Shown: positions 21,345-33,600 of the stretch, piece by piece
How the letters are laid out: every line of letters starts with the position of its first letter
How positions within the stretch are numbered: the first letter of the stretch is position 1
Assembly: GCA_030848705.1 (NCBI GenBank)
Contig: CM061244.1
Span: forward strand, 110,443,111 to 110,507,110
From: Heracleum sosnowskyi
Taxonomy: Eukaryota; Streptophyta; Magnoliopsida; Apiales; Apiaceae
DNA: 64,000 nt
Direction: 5' to 3'
The notes under the pieces: model-generated
What the model was told of the DNA's origin: nothing
The model's input: only the letters and a program-made list of their open reading frames with translations
Database searches by the model: none
Program-made: the position numbers and the translations under genes

Positions 21345-22360
21345 TACTGATAAAATTCAATCTCAGTTTCAACAACTAAAACGAAGATTAAGTGTTATCA
21401 GTAATATGAATGCAATCACTAAACAGTATGTAGTAAAGACAAGATTCACAAAATAAATGTTTTATTTATTTTGCAAAGTGTTGCTACAACCTCAAGAGAG
21501 AATTCTTGAGCTTCGGGTTTCTCCAAGACACTTGCCTGTCTTCGATACTTACATAGAATGATTTGATAGTCTAAGTATTAAAACTAATCCTATCACTATC
21601 AATCACGGGTTTGTGAAGCTGCTGTCATTATCAAGTGGCAGCTTCTTACAAAATGTATACCCATGTGACTTTCCTAAATTGCTAACCTGTTAGATAAACA
21701 TTATAAAGAAAGCAACCTAGATTCATTCTATTTCTAGCTAAAACAATTCAGCAAATAGAGACTTGACCTTGCTCTTTGAATTGATTCGCTTTGTTTGCAG
21801 TGCTTGAAGCTTCTGTCGTAGTCTTGCAGACTTGGTGCAGTTTAGGGATACTGCAACACGCCTGTTTCTTGAACATTGAGACTGTCACGGGATTTGACTG
21901 AGAAAGATACCTAGAATGAGGATCTTTCACAAGATAGTTACTTTTGCCGCAGAGCTTGCTGTCACAGGAATGTGCTTTTGGTGACAGTATGAGTTCCCCG
22001 CACAGTGTGCTGTCGAGGTTTCCAAACTTGCTGTCGAGGGCTAAAGTTGCTGTCGCGTAGTCTTCCGCCAATGTTGCTGTCAGAGTGAATATGCTGTCGT
22101 GACTTGCAACATTCTTTCTTCTTGTAATCTTATTGTCGATGTTCATGACAGTAACCTTTATTCATGCTGTCATCTAATATGCATTCTTTGAGGCTTGAAC
22201 ACAGAAAGTGAACTTCTTCCAAATTCCACAATTAAAATGACATTGCATACTGATTACAAGAACAAACTTTGGCTGTGACAGTATGTTCTACTTAATTAAA
22301 AAATTAAGTACATTCAAAGTTAAGTTGTTCCTATGCTATCACCCATAAATCCCAACAACA
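21303..22360 (-). repeat. E2 5' LTR
   Basis: About 1,058 bp, bounded by TGTTAG at 21303 and CAACA at 22357 or 22360 (a short GTT repeat blurs the edge). It ends next to the primer site and begins in the middle of the RT of E3. About twelve E2 motif copies (CTGTCA, TGACAG, CTGTCG) lie at 21617-22280. A minus-strand frame at 21748-22146 looks fortuitous, its composition being driven by these repeats. Confidence 0.85.
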
Positions 22361-25011
22361 AGTCTAACAGTAGTCATCTTAACAACCGGAGAAAATTTAT
22401 CAGTATAGTCAATACCCTTTTTCTGTTGATATCCCTTGGCTACTAACCTTGCTTTGTACCTTTTGCTGCCATCTGGTTCTTCTTTGATCCTGAACACCCA
22501 CTTATTCTGTAAAGCCTTCTTTCCTGCTGGTAATTCTGTTAAAGACCAAGTCTCATTCTTCTCAAGAGAATTCATCTCTTCTTCCATGGCTGATTTCCAT
22601 TTAACTGAATCATCCACCTGAACTGCCTCTGAATAACACTGAGGCTCTCCGTTCTCGGTCGATAACATGTAATATGCTGAAGGAGAAAATCTTTGTGGCG
22701 GCCTCACAGTTCTACTAGATCTTCGTACCTCAGCCTGTGGAGTAACTGAACCTGTCTTATCAGCATTCCCAGAACTCCCACTATTTCCTGCAAGATCTTC
22801 TTCAGTAATATCTTCAAGCACTGCTTTCTCTTTTTCAGATTGTTCCTTTGTAAACTCAGAATCGACTGCAAGCTTATCCTTGTACACCGCATTTTCATTA
22901 AAAGTAACATCTCTACTTCTGACGACCTTCTTCGTCAGTTCATCCCAGAAACGGTAACCCATATCATCTGAGCCATAACCAATGAAGATACACTTCTTTG
23001 CTTTCGGATCAAGCTTGTCTCTGTCTGAATCTTTAACACGCACATAAGAAACACAACCAAAAACTCGCAAGTGTGAAAGATTTACCTCTTTTTTCTGCCA
23101 CTCTTCTTCAGGAATCTTGAACCCCAAAGGAACTGAAGGTCCTCTGTTTATGAGATACGCTGCTGTGCTAACTGCATCTGCCCAAAAAGTCTTCGGCAAC
23201 CCTGCATGTAACCTCATACTCTTGGCCCTCTCATTCAAGGTTCTATTCATGCGCTCTGCGACACCATTCTGCTGCGGTGTCTCTGGAATAGTTTTAATCA
23301 TTCTAATCCCGTACTCTGCGCAATAGCTTTTAAACTCATCACTACTATACTCACCACCATTATCTGACATCAAACTCTTAACCTTCAAACCAGTCTGAGT
23401 TTCAACTTCAGTCTTCCACTTCTTGAAAGTATCAAACACATCTGATTTTTTCTTCAAAAAATAAATCCATACCTTTCTACTGGAATCATCAATGAAAGTG
23501 ACATAGTAGCGAGATCCTCCCAACGACGCAACTGTTGTTGGGCCATATACATCTGTATGAACTAGATCTAACTTCTTAGCCTTCGGGGTCCTCCCTGATT
23601 TTGCAAAAGTAACTCGTTTCTGCTTTCCAAGAACACATGGCTCACAGAACCCAACTTCCACATTCTTCAGCTCTGGAATCTTCCCCTTCGAAGTTAACAG
23701 CTTCATACCCTTTTCACTCATATGACCAAGTCTTTGGTGCCACAAAGTTGAAGACCCAATCTCATCAGCAACTGCATTTGCTTCATAGCTAGATTGTTCA
23801 ACTATGTACAAAGTCCCCTTCTTCTCTCCACGAGCAACAACTAGATTCCCCTTTATAACTTTCCAATGTCCGTTTCCGAAAGAAACTCGATACCCTTCCT
23901 TATCTAACTGACCCACAGATATCAACATCTTCTTAAGTCCAGGAATGTACCTTACATCTTTCAACGTCCAGCTAGTCCCCAAAGAGGTCTTGAGATTAAT
24001 ATCTCCCATGCCCGCAATATCCAAAGTCTCATCATCAGCAAGACGGACTTTTCCAAAATTTCCAAGTCTGAAATTTAACATCAAATCCTTGCAAGGGGTC
24101 GCATGGAATGATGCACCAGAATCCATAACCCATGATTCAACCGAACATTCAACACAACAAATCAAAGCATCGTCGCTCACCACTTCTTCAACTACATTAG
24201 CTGAATTATCCTTTTTCTTTTTTCCTTTAGGAGATGCAAGGGCCGTACACTGATTTCTGAAGTGACCCTTCTTCTGACAATTCCAACAAACAATCTCCTT
24301 GCGATCTTTGGATTGTCCTCTTTTCTGTGACTTAGATATACTACGCCCCTGATTCTGCCCCCTCTCGGACTTTCTGCCTCTGCTCTCTATACTCAATAAG
24401 GAACCTGACGACTCTCCTGAGTTTCTCCTACGAATATCTTCTCCAAGAATCGAATCTCGAACTCCATTAAAAGTCATCTTACCTCTCCCTGATGAATTAC
24501 TAATAACAGTGACAAATCCTGACCAACTGTCAGGTAAAGAGGATACCAACAACAAGGCTTGTACTTCATCATCGAATTTAATATCCACTGATGCCAATCT
24601 TGATAGGATAGAATTAAATTCGTTCACATGATCAGCAACACAATCACCTTCATTCAATCTCGCGGCAAACAACAAACGACACAAATACACCTTATTCGAA
24701 GCAGATGGCTTCTCATACATATTTGTTAACGCCTTGATCAATCCATGAGTTGTCGTTTCCTTGACGATATTGTATGCAACGTTCTTCGCCAAAGTCAATC
24801 TGACAACACCTAGAGCCTGCCTATCCAATAGCTTCCATTCAGTCTCATCCATTGAATCTGGCTTCTTCTCCTCTAGCTGTTGGTGTAGTTTTTTCTGATA
24901 CAAATAATCTTCAATTTGCATCTTCCAATACCCATAATCTTTGCCATCAAATTTGTCGATCTTACTTTTCCTTCTTCTGCCATCGCTCCCACTCGCCTGA
25001 AAACCTAGGCT
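22361..25011 (-). pseudogene. E3 Gag-Pol, truncated in RT by E2
   Basis: About 880 residues in one frame: KIDKFDGKDYGYWKMQIEDY start of Gag, knuckle CWNCQKKGHFRNQC, protease WVMDSGASFHAT, integrase HQRLGHMSEKG with CEPCVLGK, DDE residues in HTDVYGP, MSDNGGEY and QQNGVAERMN, then RT KWVFRIKEEPDG to FSPVVKMTTVR. The ATG expected for Gag, at about 24987, is one base out of phase with the rest, indicating a small indel near an A-run. Apparent upstream residues read from primer-site and LTR sequence. Confidence 0.92.
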
Positions 25012-25021
25012 CTTGATACCA
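25011..25021 (-). other. E3 primer-binding site
   Basis: The minus strand reads TGGTATCAAGA followed by GCC, an initiator-Met tRNA complement with one extra A compared with E1 and E2, two bases from the LTR edge. Confidence 0.8.
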
Positions 25022-25023
25022 GT

Positions 25024-25373
25024 TGTTGAGTATACAACAACGAAAGCAAAACCCAAAACGAATAAACAAGAACAAGAAAATAAACGACAATCACACAAGA
25101 CAAAGATTTACGTGGTTCGGAAATTCCTACTCCACAAGCCGCACTAATTTTGTATTGATCTCTCACAACTATGTTGTGTGTTCTGATGTGTTGGTGTTTT
25201 ACAATTACATGAGACTCTATTTATAAGAGAAAAAACTGGGCCTAAAACTAATCAGAGTCTAATTCTGAAATTCTGAAATTACTAACTCTAATTAGAATTC
25301 AGATCTGGAAATTCTAACTCAAATCAGAAACCAATTCTGAAACCTGTTAGACTCCACAAACCCAACACCAACA
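25024..25373 (-). repeat. E3 5' LTR
   Basis: The repeat starts at TGTTGAG (25024); its outer end is CCAACA at 25366 or 25373, giving 343-350 bp with TGTTG/CAACA ends. A TATAAATA signal on the minus strand lies at about 25216-25224. The other LTR is outside the window. Confidence 0.75.
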
Positions 25374-27295
25374 TCAAATCTACCACTAAATTGACAAACT
25401 CACTACAAAATCATACCAAAACCAAAAAGAAAATGTAAATAATAAGCTCTAATCATCAAACCCAACATTAAAATTAAATTTAAAGGGGCTTGACTCAAGA
25501 ACACAATAAAAAGTAAATTTAGAGATTAAAAACTACAAAACATTAAATGAAAAGGCTCATTTATACCTCAAGTGGTAGCACAAAGGCTATTTGACCCATT
25601 TTATTGGATTTATAAAAGTTCATAGCCAAGAAATGAAAAGAACAAGATGGAGAATTAAAGTAAATGCTTGAATTAACATTCAAATGAAAGAGAGTTTACA
25701 AAATTTAAGCTATTACAATGAAAGAGAAAACTAGATCTAAGAAAATAAAAGAGAGGCTATCTAAAAATTTAGGCTAGGCTAAAACTAGGGTTGTTTACAA
25801 AGGGGAAGGATGCATGGGGGTATTTATAGGGAAAAATTAGGGTTTTGGGGAAGGGTTGGGTTAATCTTGGTCATTCATCTTGAAATCTAATCAACCAACA
25901 CCTTGTCTTTTTCTTCCATCCTTGATTTTTCTTTTCCACTTTTGCCCTTCATTATCCTTTTTTCTTCTTTTTTCTTCTTTTCTTTATTTTTCCAAATATC
26001 TACAAAACATGAAAATACAACTAATTAATTTATTAAAAATATGAAAACTAACAATAAAATAGGTACAAGAGAATGCAAAATTATGCACTAATCGCCTATT
26101 TTAATGTGACTACTTAATTTTTTTTTAAGAAATGCAATTAGTAAAATATTAAAACATACATAATAAAATAAGAACTTTTAAAAACGGTCTGTGCATAGCA
26201 CATGTTTTAAGGTAGTACTAATCAAATACAATAATAAAAATTTAAGTATTAACCACCGCTTCAAATTTCAGCACAACAACCACATATTAAAATAGATCTA
26301 CTTTGCACAACAACCACATAACTGATTTTTGATTTAAAATTTAGAGAAAAAGATATATTCTTTGAAGATATGTAAATTTTTGGATTATGTAAACCTTTTT
26401 TGATCAATTTTTGAGTACCTCCAACTTGCTCTTAATTAGTTTTCGGAACTCAGTTTAAGCACCTAGCAAAGCTGCACTCAACCTCCATGTTTGTTAACAT
26501 ATTAAAAGTGATTTCATGCTTATTAACTTCACAATTTAAAAAAAAAAAAAGTTACTCCATACTCAAACAACAATAATACAAAAGATAGTATTAACAAAAT
26601 ATAATTCAAATAGTCTCAGCACCCTTTTACTTAAATAACTAAAAAAATTGAAGTATCTAACATATATACACAATTTTATACAGAAATTCACATAAATAGG
26701 TAAAAATATATTCTATTAGCAGCACATTATTATATGCCATACATGAGATTGAAGAGGTTGGTAGAAGAATTAAAAAGCCAAAAAATTGGGATGATATATA
26801 ATCTGTATAAATAGGTGATGATTGCCTCTTTAGGCTCATGGAATTGAAACAAAACAACAATAAATAATTGACTGAAACAAAACTAACTAAAACTAAAAAA
26901 TTCAACCTAGACGAGGAAAAGCTCTGAAAACACTATAATTAAATTATTAAAGTACAGAGGTGTACAAATCCTCCGCCAAGAATCATTCATTAAATAAAAT
27001 TTACCGTACAAATCTATAGAATAAACAACCAAACTTTCTATACCATGTGTGATCGAAATCATTACGCCACCCATGATTTTTCTTGCATCAAGTATAACAT
27101 CTTATTACAAAAATTAATCCATCTCCATCTCATACCTTAGAGAGTAAGATCTTAAAATAATAAAATTCTAGATGCATTAATGAGAAATCACGATGAATTT
27201 AAAAATAATCGAAAAATTGGAGTGATACAATACCTTCGTGTTATCTTTAAAATCAAATCTTGGATTCACGGTCACATAATCATACAACAAAGCAA
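25374..27295. other. AT-rich stretch, no gene; possible solo-LTR remnant
   Basis: I find no credible coding region. About 25430-26110 has an LTR-like look (pyrimidine-rich tract, a TATTTATAGGG stretch near 25830, then AT-rich sequence ending in a GCAAAATTATGCAC-type segment), but I cannot define terminal repeats or a target duplication. The remainder is featureless AT-rich sequence with an A run near 26540. Confidence 0.3.
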
Positions 27296-28873
27296 GTTTT
27301 CTTCTTCCCGGTTCTTTATTCTCTCACAGCCTATATCAAAAGCCAAAAAGAAGGACGGGATGTAAAGGTAAAAAAGTAAAAAAAAATATGAAAAGGTACA
27401 ACATAGAGAACAATTAAAACAAAACTGAAAACACAAAGGCAATTCTAAAATTTTGTTGGAACACTTAATTTATATAGTGTTTTCAATTTGTTTAATTAAA
27501 TTTTAAATAGCATTGACTTTAATATATTTGTTGTCTTCCCTCAATTTTTGAAGTTTGATTAAATTTTAAATATAAGTGATTTTGATATATTTATTGTCTT
27601 TACTAAAAATTCGAATTAAATTTTAAATAGCATTGACTTTAATATATTTGTTGTCTTCCCTAAAATTTTGAAGTTTGATTAAATTTTAAATATAATTGAT
27701 TTTGATATATTTATTGTCTTTCCTAAAAATTCGAATGTAAATAAGAAAATTTACTTTTATTGAATTAAAATTTGAGAAGTTCTAGAAAAATAGATAAATA
27801 TTTTTTGGACGATCTAGAGCTTTTATATATATAAAGATAAAGATAAAGAAGAAGATTTATAAGACAAAAAGATAAAGATGTTGAATATTAAAATCGTATA
27901 TTTAATTTCCTCCATTATTATAGATTTTAAAGAAAAATATTGAAATTGTATATTTGATTTCCTCCATTAGTAAAGATTTAAAAGGCAATTGAGATTTTTT
28001 TTTTAATCCTATAAATTCAAATTTAAATAAGGAAATTTAATTTTATTGAATTAAAATTGAGAATGGTAAGAATATTAAAATTCTATATTTAGTATAAAAT
28101 ATTGTTGGAACACTTAATTTATATAGTGTTTTAAATTTATTTAATTAAATTTTAAATAGGATTGACTTTAATATATTTGTTGTCTTCCCTAAAATTTTGA
28201 AGTTTGATTAAATTTTAAATAGAATTGACTTTAATATATTTGTTGTCTTCCCTAAAAATTCGAATTTAAATAAGAAAATTTACTTTTATTGAATTAAAAT
28301 TTGAGGAGCTCTAGAAAAATAGATAAATATTTTTTGGACGATCCAGAGCTTATATAAAGATAAAGATAAAGATAAAGATTTATAAAACAAAAAGATAAAG
28401 ATGTTGAATATTAAAATCGTATATTTACTTTCCTCCATTATTATAGATTTTAAGGAAAAATATTGAAATTGTATATTTAGTTTCCTCAATTAGTAAAGAT
28501 TTAAAAGACAATTGAGATTTTTTTTAAATCCTATAAATTCAAATTTAAATAAGGAAATTTAATTTTATTGAATTAAAATTGAGAATGGTAAGAATATAAA
28601 AATTCTATATTTAGTTTCCTCTATTAGTAATAATTTAAATAAGGATGATTTTTATATATTTATTATTAGTATAAACTAAATATAAATTGTATATTTAGTT
28701 TCCTCCATTAGTAAAAATTTGAAAGGCAATTGCTATTTTTTTATCCTATAAATTCGAATTTTAATAAGGAAATTTAATTTTATTGAATTAAAATCCAGAA
28801 ACTCTATAAAAATAGATAAATAGCTTTCTGACGACCTGAGAGCTCCCGGGGGTTTTCCTTTATATATATAAAG
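27296..28873 (-). mobile_element. Helitron-like AT-rich repeat family, minus orientation, internally repeated
   Basis: Three related blocks (about 27450-27850, 28105-28400 and 28400-28870) repeat the same AT-rich phrases. Read on the minus strand, each begins with a TATATATAAAGG or similar terminus followed by an AGCTC(T) segment and GACGA or GTCGTC, resembling the 5' end of the Helitron at 29780. The outermost block is near 28840-28873. The same family occurs in plus orientation at 45868-46640. A CTAG-type 3' end was not identified, so assignment to Helitron is tentative. Confidence 0.45.
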
Positions 28874-29120
28874 ATAAAGATTGATTAGATTTAATTGAAT
28901 TTTTTTTGACAATATTGAGAATTATACAACCAAAATGTTGTATAAAATCTCGCTTGTAATGTATAAGGATATAATTATTTAAGATTAAAAAAATTAAACA
29001 TATTATTAAAAAATAATTTAAACTATCGAAATATACTAATTCTTTGATAACTTTTTCTAAAGAACCTACATCGCATTAATAACTTTCTTGCAACTCAATA
29101 CCGTTTTTCATTATATAGTA

Positions 29121-29390
29121 CTCCCTCCGTCCCGCCCAATTGTTTACATTTGGGTTGAGCACGGAGGTCAAGGAATATAAGTAAAGTAAGGGGAAAAGTA
29201 GGAAAAATGAGTAAAGTGGTGGGACCCGTCAATATTTAAGGTATAAAATAAGTAAAGTGGAAAAAAGTAGTGGAAGTAGTTGATTTTTATATTATAAAAC
29301 TTTACTATTTTTTGAAAGTTTTGGAATGTAAAGATATGGATGGGACATCCCAAAAAAGAAAGTGTAAAGAAATGGATGGGAAGGAGGGAG
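29121..29390. mobile_element. Stowaway-type MITE
   Basis: 270 bp bounded by CTCCCTCCGTCCC on the left and its imperfect inverse on the right (GGGAAGGAGGGAG), flanked by TA on both sides. These are the ends and target duplication of Stowaway (Tc1/mariner) MITEs. Non-coding. Confidence 0.92.
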
Positions 29391-29779
29391 TATATATGAA
29401 TTTTATGCTCAGTATAATCTTTTCCTGTTGACTAATGCAAATATTAACACTGTAGCGTCAAATCTACAAATTTTTAGACTCGTGTTGACGGTGATTTTGT
29501 TTTATTAGACATCAAGGACGAATGTACGTGATATGATTGCAAATTTAACATAAATTAATATAGTGTATAAGATAAGTATATTATTTCATAAATAAAATAT
29601 TAAAATGTTATTTTTTATTTTTTCTAATAAAATCCCCCTTTGCAAAAATATCACGAACAACTAACTTTTTCAACTAAAACATGTTATCTTAACCCCTCAT
29701 TTTCCAAAAATGTCACGGAAAATATATTTTTCTTAATTTAATTTTTGGACTTCTTCGTGTTCAGGAATCAATATACTTA
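29391..29779. other. Non-coding gap
   Basis: AT-rich sequence with no frame, RNA gene or repeat boundary that I can support. Part of 29640-29740 resembles, in inverse orientation, text inside the adjacent Helitron. Confidence 0.5.
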
Positions 29780-30457
29780 TCTTTTATATATATAAAGGAA
29801 AAACCCCAGGAGCTTTAGAATCGCTCGATTCATATTTATCTAATTTTCTAGAGCTCCTGTAATTTAAATAATAAAAAACAAATTTCCTTAAAAAAAATAA
29901 GTAGGCGTGTTAAAACTTTTTTAAATAATTAAAAATATTAAAATAAGTTTAAAAATAAAAAGTAACGTTTTGCCCGTGATATTTTTGGCCGGGGGGGTAG
30001 TAAGAAAAAATAGATGAAGTATATATTTGAGTTGAAAAAGGTAATTGCCCGTAATAAAAGGTATTAAAATAGGTTTTTAAATAAATAAGTAAGGATATAT
30101 GCATGACATTTTTTGAAAAGGAGGTATTTTAGTAAAGGAAAAATAAAAAAATTAATATGTTTTAGTTAAAAAATGTAATTGACCGTGATCTTTTTAGAAA
30201 AATATAAAAATTGATGTATTTTAGCTGAAAAGTTAATTGGTTATAAAAAATAATATTATTTAATAATTTTTTTTTAAATAAGTAAGGTTAATTAAGTACA
30301 ATCACTAAGTACCGACCGAACGATCAAATTTTTAATGTTTCGTCTATTATAAGATAGTATAGATAGATATTTATATATATTTTTCCCTAAATAGTTAATA
30401 TTTAAAATTTTACAAAAATATTATAGGGCCGCTGCGAAGCGCGGCTTAGTCGACTAG
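29780..30457 (+). mobile_element. Non-autonomous Helitron H1
   Basis: 678 bp beginning TCTTTTATATATAT (29780) and ending CTAG (30454-30457) before a T, with a GC-rich hairpin about nine bases upstream of the end (arms GCCGC at 30428-30432 and GCGGC at 30441-30445). TC start, hairpin, CTRR end and insertion between A and T are the Helitron hallmarks. No coding sequence. Confidence 0.8.
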
Positions 30458-30589
30458 TATAAAATAAAGGAGAAGACGGGGGCGGTGAGGTGGCGCCTCT
30501 AGAATCGCTCCGTTCTATTTTTTCTAATTTTCTCAATTTTTCACAATTTTTAATTTTAATAATTACAACTTCCTTTATTATTTTCGATT

Positions 30590-32545
30590 TTGTAGGAAGG
30601 AAATTGAAAATTACAATTTTATTATTTTCAAACTTGATAGAACTTTCTTTTATTATTTTCAGACTTGATAGACTTTCTTTGATTTAGAAAATTACAACTT
30701 CCTTATTATTTTCGAATTTGTAGGACTTGATAGAACTTTTTTTGATTTAGAAAATTACAACTTCCTTATTATTTTCGAATTTGTAAGCTTGATAGAACTT
30801 TCTTTTATTATTTTAAAACTTGATAGAACTTTCTTTGATTTAGAAAATTACAACTTCCTTATTATTTTCGAATTTGTAGGCTTGATAAAACTTTCTTTTA
30901 TTATTTTCAAACTTGATAGAAGTTTCTTTGATTTAGAAAATTACAACTTCCTTATTATTTTCGAATTTGTAGGACTTGATAGAACTTTCTTTAATTTAGA
31001 AAATTACAACTTCCTTATTATTTTCGAATTTGTAGGACTTAATAGAACTTTTTTTGATTTAGAAAATTACAACTTTCTTATTATTTTCGAATTTGTAGGC
31101 TTGATAGAACTTTCTTTTATTATTTTAAAACTTGATATAACTTTCTTTGATTTAGAAAATTACAATTTTCTTATTATTTTCGAATTTTTAGGACTTGATA
31201 GAACTTTCTTTGATTTAGAAAATTACAACTTTCTTATTATTTTCGAATTTGTAGGACTTGATAGAACTTTATTTGATTTAGAAAATTACAACTTCCTTAT
31301 TATTTTCGAATTTGTAGGCTTGATAGAACTTTCTTTTATTATTTTCAAACTTGATAGAAGTTTCTTTGATTTAGAAAATTACAACTTCATTATTATTTTC
31401 GAATTTGTAGGACTTGATAGAACTTTATTTGATTTAGAAAATTACAACTTCCTTATTATTTTCGAATTTGTAGGCTCTTATGTTAATAATTGCAATTTTC
31501 TTTTTTATTATTTCCAATCTTGATAGAACTTTCTTTTATTATTTTCAAACTATAGAACTTTCTTTGATTTAGAAAATTACAACTTCCTTATTATTTTCGA
31601 ATTTGTAGGCTCTTATGTTAATAATTGCAATTTTCTTTTTTATTATATCCAATCTTGATAGAACTTTCTTTTATTATTTTCAAACTATAGAACTTTCTTT
31701 GATTTAGAAAATTACAACTTCCTTATTATTTTCGAATTTGTAGAACTTGATAGAACTTTCTTTAATTTAGAAAATTACAACTTCCTTATTATTTTCGAAT
31801 TTGTAGGACTTAATAGAACTTTTTTTGATTTAGAAAATTACAACTTTCTTATTATTTTCGAATTTGTAGGCTTGATAGAACTTTCTTTTATTATTTTAAA
31901 ACTTGATATAACTTTCTTTGATTTAGAAAATTACAACTTTCTTATTATTTTCGAATTTTTAGGACTTGATAGAACTTTCTTTGATTTAGAAAATTACAAC
32001 TTTCTTATTATTTTCGAATTTGTAGGACTTGATAGAACTTTATTTGATTTAGAAAATTACAACTTCCTTATTATTTTCGAATTTGTAGGCTTGATAGAAC
32101 TTTCTTTTATTATTTTCAAACTTGATAGAAGTTTCTTTGATTTAGAAAATTACAACTTCATTATTATTTTCGAATTTGTAGGACTTGATAGAACTTTATT
32201 TGATTTAGAAAATTACAACTTCCTTATTATTTTCGAATTTGTAGGCTCTTATGTTAATAATTGCAATTTTCTTTTTTATTATTTCCAATCTTGATAGAAC
32301 TTTCTTTTATTATTTTCAAACTATAGAACTTTCTTTGATTTAGAAAATTACAACTTCCTTATTATTTTCGAATTTTTAGGATCTTATGTTAATAATTGCA
32401 ATTTTCTCTTTTATTATTTTCAATCTTGATAGAACTTTCTTTTATTATTTTCAAACTTGATAAAACTTTCTTTTGTTATTTTTAAACTTGATAGAACTTT
32501 CTTTTATTATTTTCAAACTTTATAGAACTTTTCTTTTGTAATACT
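30590..32545 (+). repeat. Higher-order tandem array, ~62-bp unit
   Basis: The basic unit of roughly 60-63 bp contains CTTGATAGAACTTTCTTT, GATTTAGAAAATTACAAC and TTATTATTTTCGAATTTGTAG segments. Longer blocks repeat at a second level: the block from about 31098 recurs about 772 bp later from about 31870, and both encode the same 140-residue shadow frame. A variant block with TTATGTTAATAATTGCAATTT ends several of the blocks. Frames at 30789-31523 and 31872-32294 are by-products of a unit length near a multiple of three; I do not treat them as proteins. Confidence 0.9.
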
Positions 32546-32749
32546 TCTTAACTTTTAAACATAATGGATTTCCATGTTATTCATCTTACAAACACCTATA
32601 AATTAAAGGTCATTCATAACAAAAAATCTACAGCGAAACTTTTTTACATAGCTTCAAATTTTTACAACCATATTTACAATCAATACAACTATGGCCTACA
32701 CCATGTTGGATGCTTTGAACAACAGCAACTATACCTGAATGATAAGAGT

Positions 32750-33600
32750 ACGGGTGTGTAAAATGTGGGAATCTGTCAATCCAAATACTGAAGAACTGAT
32801 CAGTCTTGACATGATTTTGATCGATGAAAAGGTTAATAAATCAATATACTTATAACTTATTAGTTTGTCAAATTGTATGATGTTATTAACTTTTCTGTAT
32901 GACAGAAAAATTTGGTCCATGCTACGATCCCGAAGATTCTGGTCTCTCGGTTCAAAAATCTTTTAGAGGAAGGTTCCGTGTACAGCATCAAAAATCTGAA
33001 AGTTGTTTCAAGTACAGGGAAATATAGACCACTATCACATAGGTCTAAATTGCTCTTCATACGCATAACGTTGCCTAGGAGATTGGAAGAAGGCATCGTC
33101 AACATATCTCTGCATGGATTTCAGTTCATATGTCCGGATATGATTGATGCACGTATTAATGACACCAACATACTCTCAGGTTTTTGATGCAGTAATATAT
33201 TAGAGTAATATATAAGTAATACTATTATATAAGTTATAATTCAAACTATCTTGTTCTAATATTATTTTTTCTATGTTGATTTAGATATTGTGGGTTGTTT
33301 GACCTACTTGGGTGGCATTGAAGTTGTCAAAGGCGGTTGGAAAAAAGAGATCTCAAAATTGTTACAAATTAGTAAGTTATGCATTATATTAATTGTAATA
33401 TAATTGTTAATTGTTTTTTTATTATTCTTGTAATTTTATATTACTTCTTTGGTTACCCCAATTTATTTGTTTTACTTATTTAATTTGTTCTAATTTTTTT
33501 CTTAAACAGCTCCATCACCAGTACCATAACTTTGTGGGAAAAGTTGGTCGAGATGGTTGATACAAATTTATACAAGGAGGATGGTGGACCCTATATAATA
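32750..33600 (+). pseudogene. RPA1-like OB-fold gene fragment in Helitron H2
   Basis: Four exon-like pieces can be read. Piece 1 ends at 32831 (NPNTEELISLDMILIDEK). An intron, 32832-32905 (GT-AG), follows. Piece 2, 32906-33179, gives HATIPKILVSRFKNLLEEG and IDARINDTNILS. A second intron, 33180-33284, keeps phase into piece 3 (33285-33371; IVGCLTYLGGIEVVKGGW), which ends in a good GTAAGT donor. Piece 4, from 33510, reads TLWEKLVEMVDTNLYKEDGG and IIIVTST but in a shifted phase and ends at a TAG. These match the plant replication protein A 70-kDa/DUF223 family, which binds single-stranded DNA. N- and C-terminal parts are missing, so it is a fragment. Confidence 0.75.

Larger units (their letters stand above)
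9872..22360 (-). mobile_element. E2: Sirevirus-type retrotransposon, 3' end displaced by E1
   Basis: Minus-strand order is 5' LTR, primer site, a single gag-pol frame, a 1.3-kb spacer with a small acidic frame, then a very long env-like frame. The 3' untranslated end and 3' LTR are not present because E1 was inserted at 9871/9872; they should resume beyond the far LTR of E1, off the left edge. The right boundary lies inside the RT of E3. Lesions are three in-frame stops in gag-pol, one in the small frame, and a TRIM insertion in the env-like frame. The family motif is CTGTCA/TGACAG followed by A or T-rich bases. Confidence 0.9.
22361..25373 (-). mobile_element. E3: Tnt1/Tork-type copia element, interrupted by E2
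   Basis: The element has an LTR, a primer site and gag-integrase in Tnt1 style. The coding region stops being copia-like exactly where the E2 LTR starts, shortly after the RT segment KARLVAKGYQQKKGIDYTD. The rest of RT, RNase H and the 3' LTR should lie beyond E2 and E1, off the left edge. E3 is therefore the oldest layer of the nest. Confidence 0.9.

Noticed and set aside
21748..22146. 132-codon minus-strand frame in the E2 LTR
   Set aside because: It is inside LTR promoter/leader sequence, composed largely of the repeated CTGTCA motif, with no domain and no counterpart in E1.
30789..32294. Long plus-strand frames of 244 and 140 codons
   Set aside because: They are translations of the tandem array; the repetitive hydrophobic peptide follows from the unit length and AT-rich text, with no gene signals.
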